NCBI RefSeq assembly: GCF_900239935.1
Contig: NZ_LT965928.1
Coordinates: 2,933,520 to 2,997,519, forward strand
Direction: 5' to 3'
Length of the DNA: 64,000 nucleotides
From: Pseudoalteromonas carrageenovora IAM 12662
Lineage (GTDB): Bacteria; Pseudomonadota; Gammaproteobacteria; Enterobacterales; Alteromonadaceae
The notes beneath the pieces are model-generated. The model did not search any database and was not told the origin of the DNA. It saw only the letters and a list, made by a program, of their open reading frames with translations. The position numbers and the translations under genes were made by a program. This document shows positions 17,407-25,932 of the stretch, piece by piece. Every line of letters starts with the position of its first letter. Position 1 is the first letter of the stretch.

Positions 17407-18580
17407 TTTGATAGTCGAGTGGCTTTACACTTGCTAGTATTTTTATGTCGTGGGTGTGCTCACTTAAATCAATGTTTTTTGGCGTTATATGATGGCTATG
17501 CTTAGCATTATAAAATAGCTTAATTTTAGGCTTTATAGGATTAAGCTTATTACCTTCAAGTACTAGCGCTAAACGATCGTTAGTCAGCTTAACTATTGTC
17601 CCTACGGGGTGCACTCCTAAGCACTTAATAAAGTGCTGTACCAGCTCGGCATCAAACATTTGTTTATTAGCTAACAAGTAACGTAGCGCATTAATCGGCT
17701 CATCACCATCTTGATGCGGTCTATCGGCAGTCATTGCATCGTATACATCTACAATTGCCATAATACGTGCTGGTCGGCTTATTTTATCACCTTGTATAGC
17801 GCGCGGATAACCAGAGCCATCTAAACGTTCATGGTGATTTACTATCATATCGAGCATAAGCGGCGTAATGCCTTTTTCACCTTTAACTAGACCAAGACCC
17901 TGTGCAACATGCTTTTTTATAGCAACAAGCTCGTTATTGGTTACTTTACTTGGTTTTGAAAAAATACCTTGTGGGAGCTTTGCTTGGCCTAAATCATGAA
18001 GTAATGCGCCCATAGCCAACTCTTGTACTAAAGGCTCTTTGTAACCAAGGTACTTAGCAAATACTGCAGTAAAAATGGCGCAGTTGATCATGTGTCGCCA
18101 GTTATAACTGTGTTTGTCTTTAATGCGGGTAAGAATAGTAATAGCGTTTGCATTACGAAATACCGAGCTCACTATTTCACAGGCTATTTCATCAAGCACT
18201 TTTACATTTAAACTAAGCCCTGATGTTAAATCGCCATAAAGCGATTGCAGCTTACGCCCTTGCTGATCGTAATTAACACTCGCTTTTGCAAATTCTTGTT
18301 CGAGTGTTATTGCTATAGGTTTTTTTTCAGCTTTTTGTTGGCTATTAAAGGTTTTAGGTCTATTTTGCGGCTTGTATTTAGCGGGAATAGCCGCATCGCC
18401 TTTAGTAAAATCAATAAGAAGCTCTAACACCCCCTCAGCGACTAAACGCTGAATAATTGATTTATCTCGCACTAAACCACTGGTCTTAATTTTAATGCTA
18501 TTAATGCCTTCGTGCTGTTTAGTTACGCTATCGACGTACATACCAGGGGTAAGCTCAGATATAGGCAAAGTAATTAGCAT
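17366..18580 (-). CDS. HD-GYP domain protein, probable c-di-GMP phosphodiesterase
   Basis: 404 residues. An N-terminal DUF3391-like domain (SELTPGMYVDSVTKQHEG) is followed by an HD-GYP domain. Its metal-binding motifs are GALLHDLGQAKLP (HD) and NHHERLDGSGYP (HHExxDGxGYP), then the ISRPARIMAIVDVYDAMTADRPHQ stretch. HD-GYP enzymes hydrolyse cyclic di-GMP to GMP and so affect motility and biofilm. All core residues appear intact, so an active enzyme is expected. No receiver or membrane domain is present, making it a cytosolic, stand-alone protein. The 3' end overlaps the convergent 107-aa gene. Confidence 0.92.
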   Translation of the reverse strand: MLITLPISELTPGMYVDSVTKQHEGINSIKIKTSGLVRDKSIIQRLVAEGVLELLIDFTKGDAAIPAKYKPQNRPKTFNSQQKAEKKPIAITLEQEFAKASVNYDQQGRKLQSLYGDLTSGLSLNVKVLDEIACEIVSSVFRNANAITILTRIKDKHSYNWRHMINCAIFTAVFAKYLGYKEPLVQELAMGALLHDLGQAKLPQGIFSKPSKVTNNELVAIKKHVAQGLGLVKGEKGITPLMLDMIVNHHERLDGSGYPRAIQGDKISRPARIMAIVDVYDAMTADRPHQDGDEPINALRYLLANKQMFDAELVQHFIKCLGVHPVGTIVKLTNDRLALVLEGNKLNPIKPKIKLFYNAKHSHHITPKNIDLSEHTHDIKILASVKPLDYQINLSRLLKEHLLN

Positions 18581-18752
18581 AAAGGCAGGATTTTTTACAG
18601 TTTGAGAATATGTACCTTAAATAGCATTAATTAAGCTTAAAAGTCTAGTTTTTGAGTTGCATGCAGTAATAAATAACTACAAAGGATTACTTATGGAAGG
18701 TTTTATAAAGTAAGAAGATAAAAACATATATTGCACAAAAGCTTTAATCAAA

Positions 18753-18827
18753 TGGCGCTCTCGGTAGGGATCGAACCTACAACTCAGCCTCCGGAGGGCC
18801 ACGTGATATCCATTTCACCACGAGAGC
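18753..18827 (-). tRNA. tRNA-Arg(CCG)
   Basis: 75 nt. Acceptor GCTCTCG / CGAGAGC, discriminator G and an encoded CCA are present. The anticodon loop CTCCGGA gives anticodon CCG, as in E. coli tRNA-Arg(CCG). The T-arm is GTAGGTTCGATCCCTAC. The upper anticodon stem contains wobble pairs. It is a single gene with no remnant array behind it. Confidence 0.94.
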
Positions 18828-19073
18828 ACATTTGTGCCGCCACACCAACTCGCGATATCAGTGCTTTAGCATCAGCAATAATAAAGAGATCTTTAAATAA
18901 ATACCAGTAACATCAGCTTATATGCTTATTAATTAAGCTGTTTTAAATAAAACACTTCACAATGACTTAAAAACACGCTATTTATTCATATTCGGTAAAA
19001 AGCAGTAACGCTTTAGCAACATTATTACTATGGTTATTGTGATACGAATTGATTTAATACGAGGGAAATAATT

Positions 19074-19256
19074 ATGAGTTTAATGTCTACAGAGCAAACA
19101 GCTGAATTTTTAGGTGTGAAAGTTGAGCGTGTAAAACGTCTTGCTCGCGAGAGTTTACTAATAGCTAAATCAGAAGATGAAAACGGCGAGCCACAATTTG
19201 ATTCAGCAGAAGTTGCAAAATATAAAGAATTAGCTGAGCGCTTTGGTGGCCTGTAA
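19074..19256 (+). CDS. small helix-turn-helix DNA-binding protein (excisionase/MerR-type fold)
   Basis: 60 residues that are almost entirely one winged-helix domain of the HTH_17/excisionase type: STEQTAEFLGVKVERVKRLA (helix-turn-helix) followed by a short wing and AEVAKYKELAERF. It starts at an ATG after GAGGGAAA. No recombinase, phage or plasmid gene is nearby, so a real excisionase role is unlikely. It is more plausibly a small chromosomal regulator or accessory protein. Convergent with the kinase-like gene, with five bases between them. Confidence 0.7.
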   Translation: MSLMSTEQTAEFLGVKVERVKRLARESLLIAKSEDENGEPQFDSAEVAKYKELAERFGGL

Positions 19257-19261
19257 TCGCA

Positions 19262-20062
19262 TTATAAAGTCTTTAAAAGTTTAATTAGTTGCGCGCGTAA
19301 CCCTACAGATTTTGTATTTATGTCGCGCTGCTCATACCAACCAATACATAACACTAAAAATAACACGCTGTAATAATCAAGTTTCTTTGTCGAGTGATAA
19401 AACTCACCTTCTTTTTTTAAGTAGGTTTTATAACTGTTTAATAACGCTTCTCTACTTTGCTCGTTTAAATTAAAGCTAACTGCCAGTGCAGCTAAATCAA
19501 AGTAAATATCGTTGGTTTGAGCATATTCAAAATCAATTAAGTACATACCCGAAGTATTCACAATAATATTGTCTTTTACTAAATCATTATGACAAAACCC
19601 TTCACTGTAAGGCATTTTGGCAATGCTTTTTAAAGCATGTTCTATTTGTAATTGGTGATGTTTATATATATCGCTTTGCTGATAGTAAAGCAACTCTTGA
19701 GCTATGTTCATGGGCGGCGTTTTTACAGGGTAAGCATGCACTTTAGCAAGTTTGCTAATGAGGTTTTGCTGGGTATTATTTTGAGCAATGTCGCCTTCTA
19801 TATAATTAAAAGCCGCGTAGTTATTTTTTTTATCTGTCCATATCGGTTTTGGGCAAATAAATTGCTTACTTAGTTCTTGCTGCGCCTGTAAGCCGATTGC
19901 TGGCCACTGCGTTTTATAACATTTTAATAAATAGGCGCTTTGCTGAGTGCGTATTAAAAAATTATCGTTACTAAAGCCATTAAGCAATCGTTCGGTTGAA
20001 ACAATGCTTAAAGGCTCCATAAACGCACTACACACTTTTACTAACTGAGTATACTCAATCAT
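19262..20062 (-). CDS. aminoglycoside/choline phosphotransferase-fold kinase, probable thiamine salvage kinase
   Basis: 266 residues of the APH/ChoK fold. The catalytic loop is FCHNDLVKDNIIV (Asp base and Asn metal ligand), and the metal-binding DFEYA follows about 15 residues later. The N-terminal glycine loop is LLNGFSNDNFLI. The family phosphorylates small alcohols such as choline, thiamine or N-acetylhexosamine. It directly follows a PnuC-type transporter gene by 3 bp, in a set that also includes a thiamine-binding-family protein. This makes a ThiK-like thiamine kinase the best inference, although the fold alone does not prove the substrate. Confidence 0.75.
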   Translation of the reverse strand: MIEYTQLVKVCSAFMEPLSIVSTERLLNGFSNDNFLIRTQQSAYLLKCYKTQWPAIGLQAQQELSKQFICPKPIWTDKKNNYAAFNYIEGDIAQNNTQQNLISKLAKVHAYPVKTPPMNIAQELLYYQQSDIYKHHQLQIEHALKSIAKMPYSEGFCHNDLVKDNIIVNTSGMYLIDFEYAQTNDIYFDLAALAVSFNLNEQSREALLNSYKTYLKKEGEFYHSTKKLDYYSVLFLVLCIGWYEQRDINTKSVGLRAQLIKLLKTL

Positions 20063-20065
20063 TAA

Positions 20066-20683
20066 CTAAAGCTGTGCCAGTGGCTTAGCTTGGCTCTGCT
20101 CGTATTCTTCGTACCAGGTTTTAAAGCCCCAAGCAGCCATAATAGTATAAAAAACAAAGAGCGCTAGCGTTGGATAATAGCCTTTTTCGTAATATAGATA
20201 CATTGAGGCTGCATCTATGACTATCCAATATAACCAATTTTCGAGTACCTTTTTAGCAACTAAGTAAGTGGTCACTACGGCAAAGCAAGTAGTAAAGCTA
20301 TCTAGGTAGGCAAAATCAGCGTGGGTATAATTTTGCATTACGTAGCCAATAACAATAGCCGTAGCGCTTGTAGTGGCTATAAGTTTAGCGTGACGGTCAA
20401 TCGACCACGATGTGATACTTAAGCTATTTTTTTTACCTTTACGCCACACAGCCCAACCAAATACAGCCATATACATGTAATAAAAATTAAGCAAGGACTC
20501 CATAAGTAGCGCGCCATTCCAGTACATTATGGTATAAATAAGTGTACTTAGAAAAGCGGCAGGCCAGCACCATAAGCTCTCTTTTATTGCGAGCAATAAA
20601 TAAGCAATAGACAACACTACCGCAATATATTCCCAATGCGACATTGCTGTAAAACCACTTAAGGTTTGCGTTAAAAAGTCCAT
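20066..20683 (-). CDS. pnuC: PnuC-family vitamin transporter (PnuC/PnuT type)
   Basis: 205 residues with seven predicted membrane helices and the PnuC-family features: an N-terminal EYIAVVLSIAYLLLAIKESLWCWPAAF stretch of the fold (only part is quoted as diagnostic, KESLWCWPAAF) and the late motif ENWLYWIVIDAASMYLYY. PnuC proteins are facilitators that depend on intracellular phosphorylation to trap their vitamin: nicotinamide riboside for PnuC, thiamine for PnuT. A downstream APH-type kinase and an upstream YkoF/MTH1187-like thiamine-binding protein point to thiamine (PnuT). The symbol is the family name. Confidence 0.85.
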   Translation of the reverse strand: MDFLTQTLSGFTAMSHWEYIAVVLSIAYLLLAIKESLWCWPAAFLSTLIYTIMYWNGALLMESLLNFYYMYMAVFGWAVWRKGKKNSLSITSWSIDRHAKLIATTSATAIVIGYVMQNYTHADFAYLDSFTTCFAVVTTYLVAKKVLENWLYWIVIDAASMYLYYEKGYYPTLALFVFYTIMAAWGFKTWYEEYEQSQAKPLAQL

Positions 20684-20724
20684 GTGTGCGGTTACCGTTT
20701 TTAATACAAATTAAATAGGAGCGA

Positions 20725-20976
20725 TTACTCTGGAGATAAATCGCCAGATAAAAACTTACATACAAAAATTGCCTTACCAAACTCTTCGTACGAGCGTTTA
20801 ATTTCGGTATTAAGCACTTGCATAACTAAATCGTAATCACCAAAAATTTGTGTAGAAAGCGTATTAGTGATTACTTTTAAATTGTCGTATTCATTTAAGC
20901 GGTCAATAAAGCCTTTAATAAACGGGATGTAATCTTGATGAAGCGGGTATTTACTGATCTCTACTGATAATTTCAT
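20725..20976 (-). CDS. thiamine-binding (YkoF/MTH1187-like) small protein
   Basis: 83 residues matching the MTH1187/YkoF-type fold by pattern: a KLSVEISKYPL start, then TNTLSTQIFGDYDLVMQVL and a final beta strand AIFVCKFL. Members of this family form beta-alpha-beta dimers or tetramers, and YkoF binds thiamine or its HMP moiety. It is 41 bp upstream of the PnuC-family gene on the same strand, giving the order binding protein - transporter - kinase. No TPP riboswitch is visible in the ~100-bp leader. Identification rests on recalled family patterns. Confidence 0.7.
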   Translation of the reverse strand: MKLSVEISKYPLHQDYIPFIKGFIDRLNEYDNLKVITNTLSTQIFGDYDLVMQVLNTEIKRSYEEFGKAIFVCKFLSGDLSPE

Positions 20977-21034
20977 TTTAAACTCTACTTTTAATTATTT
21001 GATTTCAACAAATCATTCAATGCCGGTTCAATAC

Positions 21035-21050
21035 AGTGTAAAATTACACT
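21035..21050. promoter_or_regulatory. inverted repeat AGTGTAA-AA-TTACACT between divergent genes
   Basis: Two exact 7-bp complementary arms with a two-base spacer. They are centred about 33 bp upstream of the DUF2960 gene and 66 bp upstream of the thiamine-cluster gene. The size and spacing fit a repressor dimer operator. The factor is unknown. Confidence 0.4.
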
Positions 21051-21075
21051 AACACTCAATTTAGCTGAGCTTATT

Positions 21076-21315
21076 ATGGCACGCAGAATAACCTATACAT
21101 TTAAAAACCAACCGCGCGAAATTAACTTCGCAAAAGACAAATACCACGATATGTATCAAGCTATTGCGGCTGCCGAAGGTATCGATTTAACAAACTACTT
21201 AAATATGGTGCGCCAAATAGAAATGACCTCTAAAGGGTCATCGGCAGTACGTAATTTTCGCGACCAAGAATTTGCCCGTATGGGCTTTAGCGATATTTAC
21301 TTTATAAAAGAGTAA
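21076..21315 (+). CDS. DUF2960-type small conserved protein (79 aa)
   Basis: 79 residues, starting MARRITYTFKNQPREINF, with the pattern YHDMYQAIAAAEGIDLTNYL that I associate with the DUF2960 family of Vibrio, Shewanella and Pseudoalteromonas. The protein is soluble, has no signal peptide, and contains the Arg/Phe-rich tail FRDQEFARMGFSDIYF. Its function is unknown. It is divergent from the thiamine cluster and convergent with alr. The assignment comes from memory of the family. Confidence 0.7.
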   Translation: MARRITYTFKNQPREINFAKDKYHDMYQAIAAAEGIDLTNYLNMVRQIEMTSKGSSAVRNFRDQEFARMGFSDIYFIKE

Positions 21316-21316
21316 T

Positions 21317-21332
21317 TATACCAACTGGTATA
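21317..21332. terminator. short palindrome TATACCA-AC-TGGTATA between convergent genes
   Basis: Exact 7-bp arms with a two-base spacer, between the DUF2960 gene stop and the alr stop. It is AT-rich without a U-run, so termination is weakly supported. It may instead be a dispersed palindromic motif: a half-site ATACCAACTGG recurs at about 43091. Confidence 0.3.
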
Positions 21333-21345
21333 CGCTAAAAACTAA

Positions 21346-22425
21346 CTATGGCTGATACTCATAACTTACGCGCGGTGTGATATTACACAATAACTCGTAA
21401 GGGATAGTATCGGCACATTGTGCTATTTCTTCAACAGGAAGCTCTGGCCCCCACATTGTAACGCTGTCGCCTACTTTTACATTGTGCTCATTTAAGCCAA
21501 TATCAATACTGATCATATCCATAGAAACACTACCCACTATACCGTAGCGTTGTCCTGCGATCATTACTGGGGTGCCTTCTTTTGCGTGGCGCGGATAACC
21601 ATCACCATAACCCATTGCCACAACAGCAAGCTTGGTTGGCTTGTCACTTTGCCAGCGTCCACCATACCCAACAGCCTCGTGCGCAGCTACATTACGTACT
21701 GCAATCACTTTAGTTGTTAAATGCATAACGGGTTTGAGCTGATGCTGCTGCCCCACTTTGTTAGCCATTGGCGATACACCATAAAGCATAAGCCCAGGGC
21801 GCACCCAATCACCATGCCCTGTTGGCCAAGCAATAATTCCCGCCGAATTTGATAAGCAATGCGCTTGGTCAATACCATTTACTAAGTTATCAAATAACGT
21901 AATTTGTTGAACCGTTTTTGTATTATCAACATCATCAGCACACGAAAAATGAGTCATTAAATTAATGGTGTTTTTTGCATTCGCTGTTTTTTGCAAGCGA
22001 TTATAAAATTCTTCAAACTGCTCAGGTGCAATACCTAGTCGGTGCATACCGGTATTTACTTTTAGCCAGCATGTTATTGGCGCATCAAGCTTGGCATTTT
22101 CTAGTGCCGCTAATTGGTTAGCATCATGAATAATGGTTTGAAAATTATTCGCGAGTAAAATAGGCAAATCAGCTTTATTAAAAAAGCCCTCTAGTAGCAC
22201 TATTGGCTTGGTTAACCCGCCTGCACGAAGCGCTAAGGCTTCATCAATACGGGCAACAGCAAAGGCATCAGCGCCATTTAAATGCTGGGCAATGGTTACT
22301 AAACCATGCCCATATGCATTGGCTTTTAATACCGCCATAATTTTACTATTAGGCGCAAAACGCTTCACTTGTGCTAGGTTGTGCGCAAGTGCCGTTAAAT
22401 TTATTTCAGCTGTGGCTAGTCGCAT
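21346..22425 (-). CDS. alr: alanine racemase
   Basis: 359 residues, the standard length. The PLP Lys lies in MAVLKANAYGHGLV (about residue 34) and the second catalytic base Tyr is in VGYGGRWQS. SVSMDMISIDI and PYELLCNI are conserved elements of the C-terminal beta domain. It interconverts L- and D-alanine for peptidoglycan. The ATG overlaps the dnaB stop (TAATG), so the two are translationally coupled. The dnaB-alr order is the common gammaproteobacterial one. Confidence 0.97.
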   Translation of the reverse strand: MRLATAEINLTALAHNLAQVKRFAPNSKIMAVLKANAYGHGLVTIAQHLNGADAFAVARIDEALALRAGGLTKPIVLLEGFFNKADLPILLANNFQTIIHDANQLAALENAKLDAPITCWLKVNTGMHRLGIAPEQFEEFYNRLQKTANAKNTINLMTHFSCADDVDNTKTVQQITLFDNLVNGIDQAHCLSNSAGIIAWPTGHGDWVRPGLMLYGVSPMANKVGQQHQLKPVMHLTTKVIAVRNVAAHEAVGYGGRWQSDKPTKLAVVAMGYGDGYPRHAKEGTPVMIAGQRYGIVGSVSMDMISIDIGLNEHNVKVGDSVTMWGPELPVEEIAQCADTIPYELLCNITPRVSYEYQP

Positions 22426-23804
22426 TAATATTCGTCATCTACTGCTGGCCCCGCGTAATTATCAAAGCGAGAAAATTGACCTTGGAATGTTAAGCGTACT
22501 TTACCAATTGGACCGTTACGCTGTTTACCTATGATGATTTCGGCGATGCCTTTTTCAGTGCTGTCTTCGTTGTACACTTCATCACGGTATATAAACATGA
22601 TTAAATCGGCATCTTGCTCTATTGAACCTGATTCACGTAAATCTGAGTTAATTGGGCGTTTATCAGCACGTTGCTCAAGCGTACGGTTTAGCTGCGAAAG
22701 CGCAACAACCGGGCATTTAAGCTCTTTTGCAAGAGACTTAAGAGAGCGCGAAATTTCTGCAATTTCAAGTGTTCGGTTATCCGATAAGCTAGGTACACGC
22801 ATTAACTGCAAGTAATCGACCATGATCATACTAATACCACCATGATCACGCGCTATACGCCTTGCGCGTGAGCGTACATCGGTAGGTGTAAGCCCCGATG
22901 CATCATCAACGTACATTTTGCCTTTTTCCATCAACAAACCCATGGTTGATGAAAGTCGCGCCCAATCGTCGTCATCTAGCTGGCCGGTACGTACCTTAGT
23001 TTGGTTAATACGACCAAGTGATGCCAACATCCTCATCATAATTTGTTCAGAGGGCATCTCTAATGAGTAAATAAGCACAGGCTTGTCTTGAGTCATAGCC
23101 GCGTGCTCTGCAAGGTTCATCGCAAAGGTGGTTTTACCCATCGACGGACGTGCTGCAACAATAATTAAATCAGAAGGTTGTAAGCCTGTGGTCATTTTAT
23201 CAAGGTCGGCATAACCCGTACTTACGCCGGTAACACCATCTTGTGGTGATTGATAAAGCTCTTCTATTTTATCAACGGTTTTTTCGAGTATGTTGTGTAT
23301 GCTTTGCGGACCTTCAGTGCTTTTTGAGCGCTGCTCGGCAATTTTAAATACCTTACTCTCGGCAAAATCTAATAAGTCATGGCTGGTGCGCCCTTCGGTA
23401 TTAAAGCCTGCTTCGGCTATTTCGTTTGCAACACCAATCATTTCACGAACAACGGCTCGCTCGCGCACTATGTTTGCGTAAGCATCGATATTAGCAGCAC
23501 TTGGGGTGTTTTTAGCTATTTCAGCTAAGTAAGCAAAACCACCAATACCAGCAAGTTGATTATTTTTTTCTAGGCTTTCAGAAATTGTAATTAAATCTAT
23601 CGGATCGCCAATTTCAGCAAGCGCCGTCATCGCCTCAAAAATTAACTTGTGCGTGCGGGTATAAAAGTCCTGCGATACAACAAGCTCAGCTACGCGGTCA
23701 AAAGCTTGATTATCAAGCATTAAGCCACCTAAAACAGATTGTTCAGCTTCTATTGAATGGGGAGGAACTTTAAGGGTATCGACTTGCTTATCTGGTTTGG
23801 CCAT
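22425..23804 (-). CDS. dnaB: replicative DNA helicase DnaB
   Basis: 459 residues. The N-terminal DnaG-interacting helical domain begins VPPHSIEAEQSVLGGL. It is followed by the RecA-like motor with Walker A ARPSMGKTTFAMN (about residue 218), Walker B SMIMVDYLQLM, and the QLNRTLEQRADKRP / DLRESGSIEQDADLIMF motifs. The hexameric helicase unwinds DNA at the fork. It heads a dnaB-alr operon. No intein or insertion is present. Confidence 0.98.
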   Translation of the reverse strand: MAKPDKQVDTLKVPPHSIEAEQSVLGGLMLDNQAFDRVAELVVSQDFYTRTHKLIFEAMTALAEIGDPIDLITISESLEKNNQLAGIGGFAYLAEIAKNTPSAANIDAYANIVRERAVVREMIGVANEIAEAGFNTEGRTSHDLLDFAESKVFKIAEQRSKSTEGPQSIHNILEKTVDKIEELYQSPQDGVTGVSTGYADLDKMTTGLQPSDLIIVAARPSMGKTTFAMNLAEHAAMTQDKPVLIYSLEMPSEQIMMRMLASLGRINQTKVRTGQLDDDDWARLSSTMGLLMEKGKMYVDDASGLTPTDVRSRARRIARDHGGISMIMVDYLQLMRVPSLSDNRTLEIAEISRSLKSLAKELKCPVVALSQLNRTLEQRADKRPINSDLRESGSIEQDADLIMFIYRDEVYNEDSTEKGIAEIIIGKQRNGPIGKVRLTFQGQFSRFDNYAGPAVDDEY

Positions 23805-23870
23805 AACTTCACAGTACTAAAATTGAATGGGCTCTATTCTATCGACTTGGCGGGGCTGTGCAAATAGCAA

Positions 23871-23891
23871 AGCAGGAAATCTTTTCCTGCT
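23871..23891 (-). terminator. probable terminator after the ECF sigma operon
   Basis: AGCAGGAAA / TTTCCTGCT hairpin with a three-base loop, 27 bp past the DUF4097 gene stop. The T-run on the minus strand is short, so it is only moderately convincing. Confidence 0.55.
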
Positions 23892-23917
23892 TTTTGTAAT
23901 CATACACGCTAAATACG

Positions 23918-24856
23918 CTATTTAGTGCGAAGCGCTATGCGCCCACTTATCGTATCCATTTCAACGTTTGCATTGCCGCCATTTGCGCTAAACTCTAAAT
24001 CACTCGCAGGACCATATTTGGCTTTGCTTACTTTATCGCGGGTTACTTTATTAATAATTTTACCATTAGCATGAGCTTTAATTTCAAATTTAGCCGATAC
24101 ACTTTGCGGGAAGTAAAACTCACCATCGCCACTAACCGACTCAAAACGTACATCGCCACCTTTTAGCAGCTCTTTAATATGTACTTCGGCTTCGCCATTT
24201 ACGGTATTTATACGCAAGTTTTTAATACTCGATAATGTAAAATCGATATCGCCGTTAACGTTTTCTAATCGTACATCACTTGCTGTTGAGTTTGATTTAA
24301 TATCGCCATTTACGGCACTAAAACGCAGCTCGCCACTTGATTGCCTATCGTTAATTTCACCGTTTACGGTTTCAAATTGAATATTACCGTTTAAATTCTC
24401 TGCGTTTACATCACCATTTACCGTAGTGAGCTTAATATTGCCAGTAATATCATCAACGGTAATTTCACCATTAACTACATCTACTTCAGCACCGTTTTTA
24501 AGGGTTTTAGCAACCACAGATACATTAACACCAGCAAACTCTAAACTACTGCTTTTTGGCATAAATACAGTTAAGTTAGAGCCATCACCATTGTTTCCCC
24601 AACCCAAATTGCTTGGCATTTTTACTATAAACTCGGTTTTTTCGCCCATTGTTTTTAGCTCAAAGCCTTGTGCTTTATCATCAAGCTCACCAGATACTTT
24701 AAACTCATTTTTATCCCAACCAGTTATCTGTACGTCGCCGCGTTGGTTTTCAATAAAAATAGTACCACCGCTTGGTACTTCTATTTGCTTATCTATTTTG
24801 TCACCCGCTAAAACGCTTAGTGGTAATAGGCTTAATCCGAGTAAAATTGCTTTCAT
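23918..24856 (-). CDS. exported DUF4097-family beta-repeat protein
   Basis: 312 residues. A Sec signal peptide (MKAILLGLSLLPLSVLAG) is followed by a repetitive, probably beta-helical body. The unit is about 20 residues with the core T/NVNG(D/E)I: TVNGEITVDD, TVNGDVNAEN, TVNGEINDRQ, AVNGDIKSNS, NVNGDIDFTL, TVNGEAEVHI. DUF4097 proteins are often encoded with ECF sigma factors or anti-sigma factors, and their function is not established. Here it is third in a sigma - anti-sigma - DUF4097 operon, 9 bp after the anti-sigma gene. An envelope-associated output or sensor of that pathway is plausible. Confidence 0.85.
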   Translation of the reverse strand: MKAILLGLSLLPLSVLAGDKIDKQIEVPSGGTIFIENQRGDVQITGWDKNEFKVSGELDDKAQGFELKTMGEKTEFIVKMPSNLGWGNNGDGSNLTVFMPKSSSLEFAGVNVSVVAKTLKNGAEVDVVNGEITVDDITGNIKLTTVNGDVNAENLNGNIQFETVNGEINDRQSSGELRFSAVNGDIKSNSTASDVRLENVNGDIDFTLSSIKNLRINTVNGEAEVHIKELLKGGDVRFESVSGDGEFYFPQSVSAKFEIKAHANGKIINKVTRDKVSKAKYGPASDLEFSANGGNANVEMDTISGRIALRTK

Positions 24857-24865
24857 GTTATTCCC

Positions 24866-25342
24866 CTATATTTGCTGCCAACGCGGTGCATGCACCTTGT
24901 TTATTAAATCGAGTTGTTGCTGGTAAACTTGCGCCAGCATAGTTAGTAACGCTTGGTTTTGTGGCTCGTTTTCAAGCACTTGTTTAATTGCCTGCTCTGC
25001 TTCTTCAAGCTCTTGTAACTGTGCTTGCCAGTTATTGGTAAGTGCATCCTGGTTTTTGTACTGCACTAATAAACTTTGCTTTTGCGCTTTAAAGTAATCG
25101 CTCATAGCAACCACTTGGCTTGCCTCGTTATTGTTTATAAACATATTTACAGCAAGCAATGCGGCAACACTGCAAGCAGCAATAGCTGTTAACTTTGGCC
25201 ATAACGGTGCTTTATTAACTCTCGGTTTTGCCGTTACTATGGCATGCTCTATACCCGCCCAAAGCGCTTTTTTGGGCGCTATGTCTTTATTTAAATTGTT
25301 TAAAGACTCGTTTAAGTAGTCATCAAAGTTTTGTTTACTCAT
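24866..25342 (-). CDS. probable membrane anti-sigma factor
   Basis: 158 residues. A cytosolic N-terminal part (FDDYLNESLNNLNKDIAPKKALWAGIEHAI), a single TM helix (about residues 60-80, LTAIAACSVAALLAVNMFI), and a periplasmic helical, Gln-rich region with coiled-coil character (ELEEAEQAIKQVLENEPQNQ). No zinc-binding HxxxCxxC motif is seen. The position right behind an ECF sigma gene, with an eight-base overlap (ATGAGTAA), and the topology support an anti-sigma role. I chose the ATG at 25342; the longer frame starts inside the sigma gene. Confidence 0.75.
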   Translation of the reverse strand: MSKQNFDDYLNESLNNLNKDIAPKKALWAGIEHAIVTAKPRVNKAPLWPKLTAIAACSVAALLAVNMFINNNEASQVVAMSDYFKAQKQSLLVQYKNQDALTNNWQAQLQELEEAEQAIKQVLENEPQNQALLTMLAQVYQQQLDLINKVHAPRWQQI

Positions 25343-25883
25343 ACTCGTACCACTCTTGTAATAACTGCCTTGCACGATGATATTGCGATTTACTAGACCC
25401 TACAGCCATACCTAATTGCATTGCTATTTCTTCATGGCGATAGCCTTCAATGGCGTATAAAACAAACACCATACGGGCACGCTCTGGTAAGCGAACAATT
25501 AATTTATCTAACCCGTTTAAGCCTTTACAGCTTTGTGCGCTTTGCTCATCCATACCGCTTTGTTCAATACTTATTACTTTATTAAGCCAGCTTTTATGTT
25601 TGCGTACATAACTAATCGCCACGTTACTTGCCAAACTGTGTAACCAAGTAGAAAACTGAGAGCGCCCATCAAACTGTGCTATTTTGTTCCATACATGCAC
25701 AAACACCTCTTGGGAGGCGTCTTCAGCGTGCGCTTCGTCGGCCAGTAAGCGCAAACATAAACCGTAAACACGTTTTATGTGCAGCTCATATAACGCTTTG
25801 TATGCGCCTTGGTCACCCGATTTAACTCGCTCAATTAATGCAGCTTCGCACATGGGCGCGTTTTCGGGTTTAACGTGTAACAT
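25335..25883 (-). CDS. ECF-type RNA polymerase sigma factor
   Basis: 182 residues with region 2 (LYELHIKRVYGLCLRLL; DASQEVFVHVWNKIAQFDG, core binding and -10 melting) and region 4 (LPERARMVFVLYAIEGYRHEEIAMQLG, -35 recognition). Regions 1 and 3 are absent, which defines an extracytoplasmic-function sigma factor. It is the first gene of a three-gene operon with its probable anti-sigma factor and a DUF4097 protein. This resembles envelope or cationic-stress modules in other gammaproteobacteria. It probably autoregulates. Confidence 0.92.
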   Translation of the reverse strand: MLHVKPENAPMCEAALIERVKSGDQGAYKALYELHIKRVYGLCLRLLADEAHAEDASQEVFVHVWNKIAQFDGRSQFSTWLHSLASNVAISYVRKHKSWLNKVISIEQSGMDEQSAQSCKGLNGLDKLIVRLPERARMVFVLYAIEGYRHEEIAMQLGMAVGSSKSQYHRARQLLQEWYEYE

Positions 25884-25932
25884 CCGTGATATCGCCTTTT
25901 AATTATTTTTATGCTTTTAGTTTATTGATTAG

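Noticed and set aside
19074..19256. Excisionase of a mobile element
   Set aside because: The fold fits, but no integrase, attachment-site repeat or phage gene is nearby, although tRNA-Arg lies ~250 bp away. I looked for a repeated tRNA end and saw none.
20977..21075. TPP riboswitch upstream of the thiamine set
   Set aside because: The CTGAGA and related conserved blocks are not present in this short leader.
24426..24926. 166-codon plus-strand frame opposite the DUF4097 gene
   Set aside because: Shadow of a repetitive coding sequence; no ribosome site and no recognisable protein.
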